Of a stretch of DNA of 64,000 nucleotides, positions 25,891 to 37,700 are shown one piece after another. The notes under the pieces were generated by a model. That model worked only from the letters and a program-made list of their open reading frames with translations. It was not told the DNA's origin and did no database searches. Source of the DNA: Euglena gracilis (taxonomy: Eukaryota > Euglenida > Euglenophyceae > Euglenales); the NCBI GenBank assembly GCA_039621445.1, contig CP154955.1, forward strand, positions 16,844,691-16,908,690. Reading direction: 5' to 3'. How positions within the stretch are numbered: the stretch's first letter is position 1; each line of letters begins with the position of its first letter. A program made the position numbers and the translations under genes.

Positions 25891-27157
25891 CAAGCACCTA
25901 TAGCTAAAATGGCCTAAAATGGCCTAAAATAGCCTAAAATGACTTTTTGACCCCCTATAGGTGGGGGTCCCTAAGATGGCCTAAAATGGCCTAAAATGGC
26001 TAAAATGGCCTAAAATGGAAAAATTCTGCTGCACAACTCTTTTTTTTGTGAACAACTGAATTCCTTCAGGTAACGAATGTTAATGTGGACGGTGAACAGT
26101 GTATTTGGTAGAAGATGACAGCCCCACAAGGCCTATTTTTTATCCCAATTAAAATTAGTATCAGTCCCCAAATCCACGTCCCCAACCTTCTTTTGGTGCT
26201 GAATTTTGAAGGTTTGGGCAGCTGTATTTTATGAAGATTTTCAGAGAGCTTTTGATTTCGGCAACTTCCAACAACCATTTGGCACACAGTAACGAAGAGC
26301 TTTGAACACGAAAACCTACCCGAAATGGCTAAATTTCTCCTAAAGAATGGCGAATACAACAATCGGACGAAAAAAAAAAAGTGAAAACAGGAGAAAGGGT
26401 CAAAAACATACGTCGTTGCTGCTGTCGTGGAACTCGCAGCACGTTGAAGACCCCTGCAAAGGGGGAATAAACAAAACAGAATCAAGGAAGCGGTGAACAA
26501 TGCATTCCGAGATGTTTACCAGAAACGTAACACAAAATAGACTAACTAACGTGATTTTAAGGAACTCAACATTCATGAAGTAACACCAAATTGAAACGAA
26601 ATGAACAGCATTGCACCTTGCTTTCTTCATCCAAGAGAAACAAGAGGACAGTGCAGGAAAACAGAACAAAGATAATATCTAAACAAACTCAGCACAAGAA
26701 ACGAAGCGATCAAATTGAATTTCACCAAGCAACAGCATCATCTTTAAAAAAAAAGACTTCTTTTTTCGAAATCCCGCAAAATGGTGTTGATTTCACAAAA
26801 TAAAAAAACCGGGTGCTGTTTTGGTAGCGCAAATAAAAAAATTTAATATTTTCCGAACGTTTTTTTCTGATATTTTTTTTTACTGCTCTAAATTCGCACT
26901 GTGCAGAATCCTGTATGGTACGGATTAAGATTTGTTGAGCTTCCCATGGTTTTGATCCAGTGTTGCTATTGTTTTGATCCAATGATATTTCTTATCAATG
27001 AATAAGAGAAGGTTTGCATACGTTATGATACAGTTTTTGGGACAAAAATGCCGCAAAATTATGGTTTTCAGAACCCCCACCAATACTTTAAAATGGCATA
27101 AAATGGCCAAAAATGGCCTAAAATGGGGAAATTTTTGGGCTTGACTATAGGTGCTTG
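25891..27157. mobile_element. Non-autonomous dispersed element, copy B (AAAATGGCCT family)
   Basis: The terminal inverted repeats are exact over 13 bp: CAAGCACCTATAG at 25891-25903 and CTATAGGTGCTTG at 27145-27157. Outside them GGCCGTGGC and GCCGCGGCC extend the match imperfectly. The subterminal ends are AAAATGGCCT arrays (~25905-26020, ~27085-27125). The interior matches copy A at 10871-11993. No long coding frame is present, so it depends on a protein made elsewhere. Confidence 0.75.
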
Positions 27158-27305
27158 GCCGCGGCCAACCAAGCTACTTCATCTCAACTCACTGGTTGGA
27201 CTTTGGCCAGCCATTTTCCCAACCAACAGGGAGACACATCTTTCTGTGGTTGGATCGCCTTCGGTTGCAGCCAACCGCGGCCCTACCAATTGTTGAACAA
27301 TTCCA

Positions 27306-27515
27306 AAGTTGATGAGGTTATTTGAAGGAGTAGGGTTAGGGTTAAGATTCTCATGCAAACAGTTGAACTCGACATCGTTAGATTGGCCTCAACAGAGTAA
27401 ACCCAAAAGAGCCGCCCAACCAGGGTTAAAACCACGGGGGACCCGAGCGAGGCGCCGAAGTATATTAATTCTAGTTGGGCGGCTCTTTGGGGTGGCTGGT
27501 ACCCTTAGGGGCCAG
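27306..27515. repeat. Partial fold-back repeat with telomere-like GGGTTA
   Basis: This is a reverse-orientation or partial copy of the fold-back family described at 28276. It has AAGAGCCGCCCAAC at ~27408, AGTTGGGCGGCTCTTTGGGG at ~27473, and GGAGTAGGGTTAGGGTTAAG at ~27328. The GGCGCC hairpin centre has diverged. Confidence 0.65.
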
Positions 27516-27659
27516 TCTGTCACGCAAATATGCACACACGTTGCAATCGCATGTGCTATACTCTGAGGGAACTCTCTGGTTGGATTTATGTCCGGCCACA
27601 GCTGACTGCAGCCGGCCGCGGTTCCAGCCATTGTATTGCCAGCAACGTCGGGTGGATTT

Positions 27660-27992
27660 TCACGGGAGGTTGGGTGGCCGTTGGTTGGGCCGCGGCCGGC
27701 CGCGGTCGGCCGCGGTCGGCCGCGGCCCAACCAAAATTGTGTTTTGGTTGGACCGCGGCCGGCCGCGGCCCAACCAAATTTTTTTTTTGGTTGGGTCGCG
27801 GTCGGCCGCGGCCCAACCAAGTTCCAGCCAGAATGAAGTTGGTTGGGCCGCGGCCGACCGCGGTCGACCGCGACCCAACCTTGGGTAAAATTTTGGTTGG
27901 GCCGCGGTCGACCGCGGTTGACCGTCACCCAACCAAAAAAACAGAAATGGTTGGGCCGCGGTCGGCCACGGCCCAACCTCCCATGACTGTCC
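27660..27992. repeat. GC-palindrome block 1 (TTGGTTGGGCCGCGGCC modules)
   Basis: Consecutive modules each consist of GGTTGGGCCGCGGYC followed by its reverse complement GRCCGCGGCCCAACC. AT-rich spacers of about 10-30 bp separate them. The block starts TCACGGGAGGTTGG and ends CCAACCTCCCATGAC, an inverted pair, so it is probably one element. Open frames here (GRGRPRP repeats) are artefacts of the palindromes. Confidence 0.85.
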
Positions 27993-28173
27993 GAGCAGCA
28001 CTTTCATGGTGACTGACTGACTGGGAGACCATACTAAAACAGAGGAATGCAGAATAACTGAGGCATGAACAAACAAGAAATGAGAGACAACAACTATGGG
28101 AGGTGCATCCAGAAGCAGACTGCAGTGCGAAATGGATTGCGTAAACAGAAGCAACAACACGCCAAACCACAAG

Positions 28174-28233
28174 CTAACCCTAACCCTAACTCTATCCCTA
28201 ACCCTAACCCTATCCCCTATCCCTAACCCTAAC
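28174..28233. repeat. Interstitial telomere-like array (CCCTAA)n
   Basis: Nine or ten CCCTAA units with a few CCCTAT variants. Short CCCTAACCCTA stubs recur at ~28484, ~28947, ~62007 and ~62900, in the same context (followed by CTTC..AATAACCTCA). Confidence 0.9.
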
Positions 28234-28275
28234 CTGCATCAGAAAAAATATGTTACTTTTAAAACGCGTGGAAAA

Positions 28276-28442
28276 TTTCCCCCTACAGGGTACCAGCTAC
28301 CCCAAAGAGTCGCCCAACTAGGGTTAATACACATGGGGGGACCCTCGCTCGGCGCCTTCGGCGCCTCGCTCGGGTCGCCCCATGTTTTTAACCCTAGTTG
28401 GGCGACTCTTTGGGTTCGCTGTGTACCCTGTAGAGGGAAATA
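28276..28442. repeat. Fold-back (long inverted repeat) element, copy 1
   Basis: The left arm reads TTTCCCCCTACAGGGTACC..CCCCAAAGAGTCGCCCAACT then AGGGTTAA. The right arm is TTAACCCTAGTTGGGCGACT then CTTTGGG..TACCCTGTAGAGGGAAA, its near-exact reverse complement. The centre is the hairpin GGCGCCTTCGGCGCC. Full length is about 165 bp with ~75-bp arms. Each arm carries one telomere-like AGGGTTA/TAACCCT at the same place. Confidence 0.85.
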
Positions 28443-28734
28443 TAGCAACGATGAGCGGGATGGTTGCAACCATGGGGGATGAAATCTTAACCCTAACCCT
28501 ATTCCTTCTAATAACCTCAGAAATTCTCTCGGTATGGGAATATTTTTGAATAAAAATATTCATGAAAGAGTGCCTTCCTGCGTCAGAAAACACAAACAAA
28601 CAAGCAGAATCAAGGACAATGAACCTTGGTAACAAACTCCAAAAAAAAATACTTGCAACTGATACCTGAATGCATAAGAAAAAATATGTTTCCTGCATAA
28701 GAAACAATATGTTTCTTTTAAAACGCGTGGAAAA

Positions 28735-28902
28735 TTTCCCCCTACAGGGTACCAGCTACCCCAAAGAGTCGCCCAACTAGGGTTAATACACATGGGGGGA
28801 CCCTCGCTCGGCGCCTTCGGCGCCTCGCTCGGGTCCCCCCATGTTTTTAACCCTAGTTGGGCGACTCTTTGGGTTCGCTGTGTACCCTGTAGAGGGAAAT
28901 AT
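28735..28902. repeat. Fold-back element, copy 2, part of a tandem duplication
   Basis: Nearly identical to copy 1. The flank after copy 1 (28482-28580, with AACCTCAGAAATTCTCTCGG) recurs after copy 2 (28945-29040), so about 460 bp are duplicated in tandem. A truncated third copy at ~29060-29146 keeps only the left arm and stops at GGGGGGACCATGCC. Confidence 0.85.
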
Positions 28903-29324
28903 AGCAACGATGAGCGGGATGGTTGCAACCATTGGGGATGAAATCTTAACCCTAACCCTATTCCTTCTAATAACCTCAGAAATTCTCTCGGTATGGGAAT
29001 ATTTTTGAATAAAAATATTCATGAATGAGTGCATTCCTGCATAAGAAACAATATGTTTCTTTTAAAACGCGTGGAAAATTCCCCCCTACAGGGTACCAGC
29101 TACCCCAAAGAGTCGCCCAGCTAGGGTTAATTCACACGGGGGGACCATGCCAGTGAAAGATTCATGTCTTCCAGATCGTGCCAATGAAAGAAAAAGAGTT
29201 CAAACTGAATTGTCTTCCTGTCTTCCCCTGTTTGTTCGAGGGCCCCATCACAGTGCATTCTCAGAATAGCGGAGGACGGAGGGAACGGAGTCTGGATCAG
29301 TGGCTCGCAGAACAGTGCTCGGAC

Positions 29325-29610
29325 GGTCATGGGAGGTTGGGTCGCGGTCGGCCGCGGCCGGCCGCGGCCGACCGCGACCCAACCATAAAAATCATTTTGG
29401 TTGGGCCGCGGTCGACCGCGGCTGGCCGCGGCCCAACCAAAAAAATGCTTTTGGTTGGGCCGCGGCCGGCCGCGGCCCAACCAAACAAGGCTAAATTTGG
29501 CCGTGGTTGGGCCGCGGCCCAACCAAAATCCTGTTTGGTTGGGCGACGGTCGGCCGCGGCCGGCCGCGGCACCTACCTCCCACGGACCAACCTCCCGTGA
29601 CATCCCACCC
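29325..29610. repeat. GC-palindrome block 2
   Basis: Same module design as block 1. It is bounded by GTCATGGGAGGTTGGG at ~29328 and CCAACCTCCCGTGACATCCC at ~29588. The outer flanks (CAGAACAGTGCTCGGAC on the left, ATCCCACCCA on the right) are shared with block 4 at 63.05-63.37 kb, so the two are copies of one element. A decayed extension with similar GC words runs to ~29820. Confidence 0.85.
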
Positions 29611-30455
29611 AGCAACGTCCATAACTGCATAACTGGATTTGTGGCTGCCCGCGGCGACCGTGGTTGGCCGGGGCCGGCCAAATTCCAACCAGAGAAAGAA
29701 GGGTTTGAGCTTGGTTGGCTGCGGCGGGCCGTGGCCAGCCGCGATCGACCGCAGCCAGCTGCGGTCGGCCGTGGCTGGCTGCGGCTGTCAACCAAACACA
29801 ATCCAACCTCCCACGGCACACCTCCCCTCAACTGCAGATGCCCCAGTGCAGGCCCAGAAGCGGCTGATCTTGTTATGCCCCTGCCCAAGCACTGGCCTCG
29901 CCAAATGCACCACCTCTCTGTTCTTGCCCCTGTTTTTCAAGGCGACCTTCCCAGGAATCATTTTTCCGGGTGTATTTCCAGGAGCAAATCCTCGAAACTC
30001 CGTCGTCGAGGATCCCCTGAGGTGAGATATTGTTGTCCTTTTTTTTGCGTCGTGATGCCCAGAAAATATTTTTTTTTCTGTGAGGTGCTCCCCCGTCCAG
30101 TCTCGAGCACCATCTTTTTCTTTTACAATAGTTTGCCCAACTAAGTCCCCCCCCCGTTTTCTACTTCTTTCACAAGGTGGGGGAGGTGGGCTTCACTTTT
30201 AAAAATCTCTGAATCGTTTCCCTGCCACAACTGCGCAGGCACACCAGTCAGATGGGGCATTGGTGCAATTTTGCAAGGCTTCAATGATATGCCCCCCCCC
30301 CCGAAGTTAGTTTTTACCCGGCTTGCACGCTGGCTTGTCAGGTTTCAAATTTGACCGAGTTGAACTGGAAGGGTGGGGCTTCGACTCTTGCCGCCCGCCT
30401 TCCACAGCGGTGCCGCGCGGCCCTTCCCGCCGGCCCTTTCCCCGTGGCGCCCGGC

Positions 30456-31726
30456 ATGGCGGCGAGCAGCATCGACCTCACCGCCGCTCGCCGCCGCAGC
30501 AGCCAGAAGATGCTGTTCTCCCCCCGGATGGCCTCCCTCTCCCCCCGTGGGGGGGCCTTTTCCCCCCGGGGCTCCCTGGCCACCCAGCCAGGCACCGGCA
30601 CGCATCACGAACCCCCCCCCCCAAGGCATTTGCCACCCCGCCTCCCTGTGCCAGTTTGTTAACTTTCTATGCAATTGATGATTAACTGGAAGCACACAAA
30701 ATGGAGGTTTTCTTTGGTGGTTTTTGTGATCGCCATGGAGAATGTGCACTGTTCAGGTTTTTTCCCTCAAATTTCTTTCCCTCCCCCCAAATCTCTGCTG
30801 TGTACGCTACGTCTCAAGGTTATTCACGTGGCACCGTTTCGAGGTTTTTCACGTGGGTTAAAAAATGAAAAACCGAAAAAAATTGTGCCGGTCACTTTCC
30901 GTTGGCAGGAAGCTGAACCTGCAGTCCCAAAATACTTATATTTTGTGCCTTGTGATTCCTGTTCCTTCCCCAGTCGCACAATGACCAGATCTCACGCTTC
31001 CGGTGAGCTGAGGCGGCGTGTCCAGGCAGAGGTGCTGGCGTATCCGCACTTGTCCCGCGACCGTTTGCCACACCAGCCGTTCCACCATGAACTTTTTGAG
31101 TAGGAACCGTGTAAATTTGCGGACCCCCTGGCCTCTGCAGTCCCCCGATTTAAATCCGGTGGAGCACTGCTGGGCTTGGCTAGCTTCCCGCCTTGTTGGG
31201 AAGCGCTTTTCGTCCTGTGATGAGCTGTGGACAGCTCTCCAACGGGAGTGGTCCCAGGCCCCTCCTACCCTGATCCCAAATTTGTATGGCAGCATGGTCC
31301 GTCGTTTGCCGGCTGTGCAGGTGGCCAAAGGCCTGCACACCCGCTATTAAACAACATAAGAGGCACCAGGGGAGTGTGCCAAGCGATATTTGTCACCCCA
31401 TGTGCTGCTTTGCCTGTCATTTGGACGTCATCTCACAGAAACAGAATTTTTCATTTTTTAACCCACGTGGAAAACCTTGAAACGGTGCCACGTGAATAAC
31501 CTTGAGACGCAGTGTATGAGCGTTTTTGAAGCAACATTTTTTGAGACATTTTTTGAAATTTTAAAATTTCTTCCTTTGAAGAATCTTGTTCTTCCAAGGG
31601 GTCAAAAGTTCTGAAAGGTTCTGCAGCAGCACAAATTTTTTTCATTAATCAAATTTTTCAGCAATTTTGTGTTGTATTTTGCCTGCAGGTTTCATGTGTT
31701 GCAGTTTGACACGCATACATGCACCA

Positions 31727-31758
<32 letters not shown>

Positions 31759-34700
31759 ACAGTCGACTCCCGCCTTAAACAAATTTCCTCTTCCCAACAG
31801 TTAACCACAGGACATGTGTGCCGGAGCTCTCTGGCAACCTGACTGCCCTCGGCCCTGGACTAAAGCGTTGCACGACGGGAGCTGTGGGACCCCCGGGCAT
31901 TGTCCGCCGCCTGCCCCTGGCAGCCCCTCACCCGCACCATTCCCATCCCGCGGGCGCCGCTTCCCCCCACGTTGGCCGAACTGACGCGCAGTGCAGCGTG
32001 GACTGCCGGTCGACGTGGTCCCCCGCTTGTGTGGCAGGCCTCCTGCTGCGTGCGGGGTGTGAGTTGCCCTCCCCGGGGACTGCCCTGCTATCGGGCGGGC
32101 CCTGGTGGTGGGCTGGCAACTGTCTGGCAGGCCGCCGGGGGGGGGGGGGTTGCACCCGCGCTGCCCTGCCCCCGACTCAAGAGCTTCAGAAGGCACGGGC
32201 GGCCTTTGGCGCCAAGGAGAAGGCCGGCCACGGCCCCTTCCAGGCAGGCGTCTTCTGGTGGGTGTGGGCCAGTGTTCCTCGGCCCACTCTCACTGGGTGG
32301 TTGACTGAGTGGTTCCACCATTTGGGACTATCATTGCCCTGGCTGTTACCAAACCCCCCAGACCAGGGTGTTTGCGAGAGCGAATCCATTGCAAATAGGC
32401 GAATAATACCAGAATTTGAGAATGGGTTTTATGTGAACCAGCACATAGATAAATATGTTTATTATCTTATGCCTGAAATCTCATAAACTTTAATGAGCTA
32501 AATCTGGCACAAATCGCCTTTATCTGGTGCGGAAATAAATGTGATTTCAGAAAAACGAATTTGATCCAATTTATGTCACATCTTCCCTTTCGGTTCTTGC
32601 ATACGAATCCGTCCATCTACAAATCCTTTTCAAAAATGGACAAGGAAAGTAAAACAGATCTATTGCTGGTCGAAAATGGAATCAAAACCGAAGTTTGCAA
32701 TACCAGTCTCTTCCGGGCCAGAAATTTCACAAAAAGTTGTTTTGAACCAAACTCTTGCCTGAACCAGATCCCTAGACTAGACCCTATGGCTGGTGTGGTT
32801 ATTGTTCGACCGCCAACCCCAACCCCATCTTGGGGGGGGGTAGGTGGGGGCTCCTCCCCCCTCCTCCTAATGGAAGAATGGCACGAATGGAATTCTTCTC
32901 TTTCAGTGCCATCCGGTGTGAAGCGTCGTGGGCTTTCACACACAACCTGCCCCCCCCCCCCCGTTGCATTCGCCCGCCTCGGTGGGGGACGCCGGGCTGC
33001 CCGCGTCCGCAGCGTGCAGCAGCTGAGGGAGTTGCTGCTGTCGATCGGGGAGGCGCCCTCCGAGCCGGAGCTAGAGAAGCTGATGCAGCGGGTGGGCTAC
33101 GTGGACCGGCAGGTGCTGGATTGGTGCGGCCTCCTCTGACAGTCCGATGTCCTCTGTGTGTGTCACAACTGCTCTCAGCTGGAGGGCGATTTTATTTCAT
33201 TTTATTTTCACCCGGGTTTCCCAGTTTTTTTTTATGGGAACAGTTTTTTTTTTTGGGATCCCCTTGCCCAGCAAACTGAACGTTGAGAGTTTTCATTGTC
33301 CAAAGTCATCTTTTTTTCATTTTTGTTTTTTCCCCTTCAATACAAATGATAAACATGAAATTTGGAACGCCCCCCCCCCCCAAATTTAGTTCTTTGAACA
33401 GAACAGCCCCCAGGGTTCGACAAGGAGGGTGTCCCTTGACCGCAACCCCCCCCCCCCCCCCCCGCCAAAGGGGGGTCAAGACCGACCCCGGGGGCGGGGC
33501 ACTGGACCGCCGCAAAATCTTTCAAATCTTTCTGTCTGACTGCACCCAACAGTCCACCCATTGGCAACCAGACTCACGAGGCACGCAGCACGGCGCAGTG
33601 CACCACAACGCTGCTGAACGCTGCGCATGCCACTGCGCATGCCAGTGCCATGCGTGCCACGTGCACACATGGCACATGGTGCAGTGCGCCATGCGTGCAC
33701 GCCGGCCATGTGCGCCAGTGGGCACACATGTGTGCACACACCGGGGGGCGCCATGTGTGCGCCTCCCCCCACATGGCCCACGGCACGTGCGAGCGTTGGG
33801 CCCCGTCCCGCCGCGTCCCCCGGTCCCGGTGGGGGCCGCCCCGCGGCCGCGCTTCCATCTGCTGCTGCGGCTCAGCAAGGCGGAGTTCCTGGAGGTGCAG
33901 AACGACCACGAGGGCGGGGCGGGATCGGCCGCCCTCCGCTGCCTCCGCCGGGCAAAAGCGACACGGGGCCGGGCTGACCCGACATTTGGCGGTCCACACG
34001 GCCAGCCATCCCTCCGGGGCCTTAAACGCGGCGGACCACCTCCGAGGGCACCAGATGCATGGCCCGGGCAACCTTGGGTTGCGCTCAAAGACGTCCCACG
34101 TAATGGCTCGGTGTGGGGCGATGCCGTCTGGGCGTCCCAGCGTGTACAATTTGTTCCGGAAAAGCAGAACGCAAGTGAAGAGGTCAGAAAAGGGGGCGGG
34201 GCAAAGAAACACCGGGGCTGCCATAGTTCTCTGGAAGCCGGAGCCACCAGCCCCATCCCCCCCCGGGGTCGGCGGAGACGCGGGAGGCGTTCGCCATCCT
34301 GGGGGACACCCCGGAGGAGGAGGGCCTGCCCACCAACCCAGGGTGGTCCATAAGGAACAGCATCGCATCTTTGTGCCTGAGGACGGCCTATCGGGGACCG
34401 CCCCATAGTCAGAGCTGGCCAAGGCCATGGGTCGTTCAGGGATTGAAGGGCTCAACACAGCAAACGGCTGAATATTGTATTTTTTTGACGTTCTGGACAG
34501 CTGGGAGATGCTCTGAAAGGAGCCAGGAATCGAATTTCTTTCTGCGGTGTCGATCTCTTCTTGCCGATTGCTTTCGCCCGTTTTTTTTCCCCCTGTGGGT
34601 TTTAAAGGGGTTGGGGTATGATAAAAACCGCCCGGTGCCGACCAACTGCAGTCGCTGATCGAGGGATACGGCCTCCAACCACCCTTCCATGGCCCAACCC

Positions 34701-37700
34701 CCCCTCCCCCGTACTGTTGCGGCTCTTGTGTTCTGGCGGGGGAGGAGTCTCCCGGTTCAGCAATGCCAACAGAATAAAAATACCAAACAAAATTGCCAGC
34801 AAGATTCCCTGGCTTGACACACATTCAACCTGAAGATCTGGTGCACAGTGTAATAATGAGCGTGGCCAGGATGGGGGTTGGGGATTAGGGGGTGGGGTTA
34901 GAAACCCACCTTCACCCCGTTCCTGTGCAGGTTACAAGAAGGCTCGGGGCTCTGGCCAATTTGGCAACGTTCATTCGCATCCTCCCAAGCCCCCCCCCCC
35001 CCCCGAGGGGGTGCTCGCGCCTGGACGTGAAGGACGTCGCCCGGCGAGAGCTCCGGCCCAATCTCCGCGACGACTCCGTCCTGACGTTCGACCAGTTCTC
35101 TTCCCTCTTCGGGGCCGACGCCATCCGGCGGTATCAGCAGGAGCAGGCCGGAACTGCCTCCTGTTGCGATCTCTGCGGTGTCCGTGAAGGTGGATGGAGT
35201 TGGAAACTTCCCTAACCTTCTGCCGAAGAAAGCACATGGTTCGCCACACGTTTCTGTTGTTTGTGTATGACAGTTCTATGTCCTGGTTCCAGCTTTCTCC
35301 ACCTCTTCATTGATGCACAGGCCTGCATGCATCAAGGCAGGGCTGCCATGACTCTCTCCTCTGATTTTTTCTCAGCACTGAAGCAGCATATGATATGAAG
35401 CAACTTTCTTTTTCAGTTGGTTTTATTCACAACCCACACAACCTGGGGAAGACCAATATCAATGCCTGTCATTGCACGTAAAAATGCATGCGAATCATTT
35501 GCGTGGGAGTTGGATCCAGATCCATGTCGCTCAGTGACCCATATCACATCATATCACATCATACCATATCATATCATATCATATCACATCATACCATATC
35601 ATATCACATCATACCATATCATATCATATCATATCACATCATACCCCCCCCCCCCCCCCCGGGCAATTGACGCCCCCGGGCAATTGACGCCCCCGGGCAA
35701 TTGACGCCCCCGGGCAATTGACGCCCCCGGGCAATTGTCACCCCTGGCTGTGCCGGCCAATTTGTCACCCCGGGAAATTGTCACCCCCGTCCGTGCTGCC
35801 CAATTTGTCACCCCCCCTACAGAAGATGTTTGTGAACTTTCTTTTCACCAACACGACTCGATTGATCCTCTATTTCGCCACAACATGCTGAGAAATGTCA
35901 CATACCAAATGCTCTGCACAATATCACGACCATAGCTGCATTTTTGCGTGTTCACTGGTGTTTCAGATGGTGTTTTTGGTCATTTGGATTTAATGTGGCC
36001 TACATGGGTGGGCAATTGACGCCCCCGGGCAATTGACGCCCCCGGGCAATTGTCACCCCCCTCTGTGCTGGCCAAATTGTCACCCCGGGAAATTGTCACC
36101 CCCCTCCGTGCTGCCCGATTTGTCACGCGACAATTGCCTGGGGGGGGGGCGGGTACCATATCATATCACATCATACCATATCATACCATATCATATCATA
36201 TCATACCATACCATACCATATCATACCATACCATACCATATCATACCATACCATACCATATCGTGGATGGCTGTTTTTCAGCACCGGTTCAAGTCTCTTG
36301 TTCCTTCCTGTCTTGGAGGCAGACCGGGCCGCGCTGCAGAGAGCGTTACCCACCCCAGGGTTGGCCTCAGGGTCCATATAGTCCGGAGGCTGATTGGGGC
36401 ACAGTGGGAATGGGACACCACGGCTCAGGGCCATTCTTGTGCATTCCTTACGTTTCAGCGTCACCCTCCCTCCACGTACGAGGCGGCCCCATTGCTGGCT
36501 CTCGACACCCTGTTTGGGTGCGTGTGCCGTGGGGGTACTTCAAAAGTATCACGCCGCTGTGCTCTCCTGTGCCGTGTTTGCAGGGCCTAGCCTGCACCGC
36601 AGTGCGTTGTGTTTGTGCGATGAAGTGTGCGTGTGGGTGGGTGGGTGGGTGGGGGGTGGGTGTATCCCTGCGGCGTTCGTGCGTGTGCGCATGCGTGCAT
36701 GAGTGCACGCCCACAGCTACAGGGGAAGGGTCTGCCCTCTCCAGCCCGCCCTTGCCACCAACACCACCCTCAAGCTGCGGGCCCTCCAAAAGGTGCGGGA
36801 GATGACGTTCCGGAAGCAGGTCCCCCGCGCCATGGAGGAGTCCCAGGTCTCCTCCCGGCCACGCCCCTGCCCCCCTCTGCTATGTGCCATATATGCATAT
36901 ATATGCATATATACACATATATGTATATATACATATGTATATATGTACACGTATATGTTTAAATGTTTATGCGCCATATACACATATATGTGTGTATATA
37001 TTGTGTGTATATGGATGGATGTATGTATGTGGGGGCACCGCCGGACCACTCCTGGGCCACGCTGCATCAGAACCGCCGCAGGCGATCGAGTCCCCATTCC
37101 TGCCGGGGAGTGAGTGAGGGGAACGGGGCAGTGGGGTGGGGTCAGCGGGACAGCACGGCCAGCGACGACGGGGGCGAGGCGTGGACCTTCGACCTGGACC
37201 AGGTCTACAACCAGCCCCGGCTGGCGCTGCCCCCGTCGTTTGGTTTCGGACCGTCGGAGGTGTGCTTGGGGAAATGCTTTGCACGATGACGACCCCGCCC
37301 GCTACCATCATGTTCACAATGCAAGCAAGGCTGCACTGCATTTCACTGTGTTGCACACAGGGCAGCACCTCACACACAAAGGCACACTGTATGTGCAGAC
37401 CAACAGCAACACTAGCCCCCTCCAGGCGTTTTGAGGAAGGTCGCCTCCAACTCCCCTTAACTGCCAGACACCTCCCTGAGGGTCCCCCACCCCGATGAAG
37501 TGCACAGTTCCGTGATTGTGCACAAGCACAAGCCGTCGTGTCAGCCAAAGAAGAGAAAACATTTTTTTTTTTCCAGGAAAGGCTAGGCCAGAGAGGAATA
37601 GACTGATTTATTTGCCAAGAATAACAATTTCTGCATTGTCGAAAGCTTCCGAATTGAAATTCGGTGTCACGATGTCTTTTTTAAAAGAAAGAAAGCCCGG

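Noticed and set aside
27389-28012. Open frames with repeated GRGRPRPAAA and VGPRPTAA
   Set aside because: They are translations of the GC-palindrome modules, similar on both strands as expected for palindromes.
33283-34824. Long frames on both strands with His/Cys/Trp-rich runs (ACHCACQCHAC)
   Set aside because: They come from tandem GTGCCATGCG-type DNA and overlap in all frames, with no conserved domain. Only short pieces near 33.88 kb look exonic.
35661-35740. Regular 17-bp repeats that could suggest a CRISPR array
   Set aside because: The units are contiguous, with no spacers, and this is eukaryotic intron sequence.
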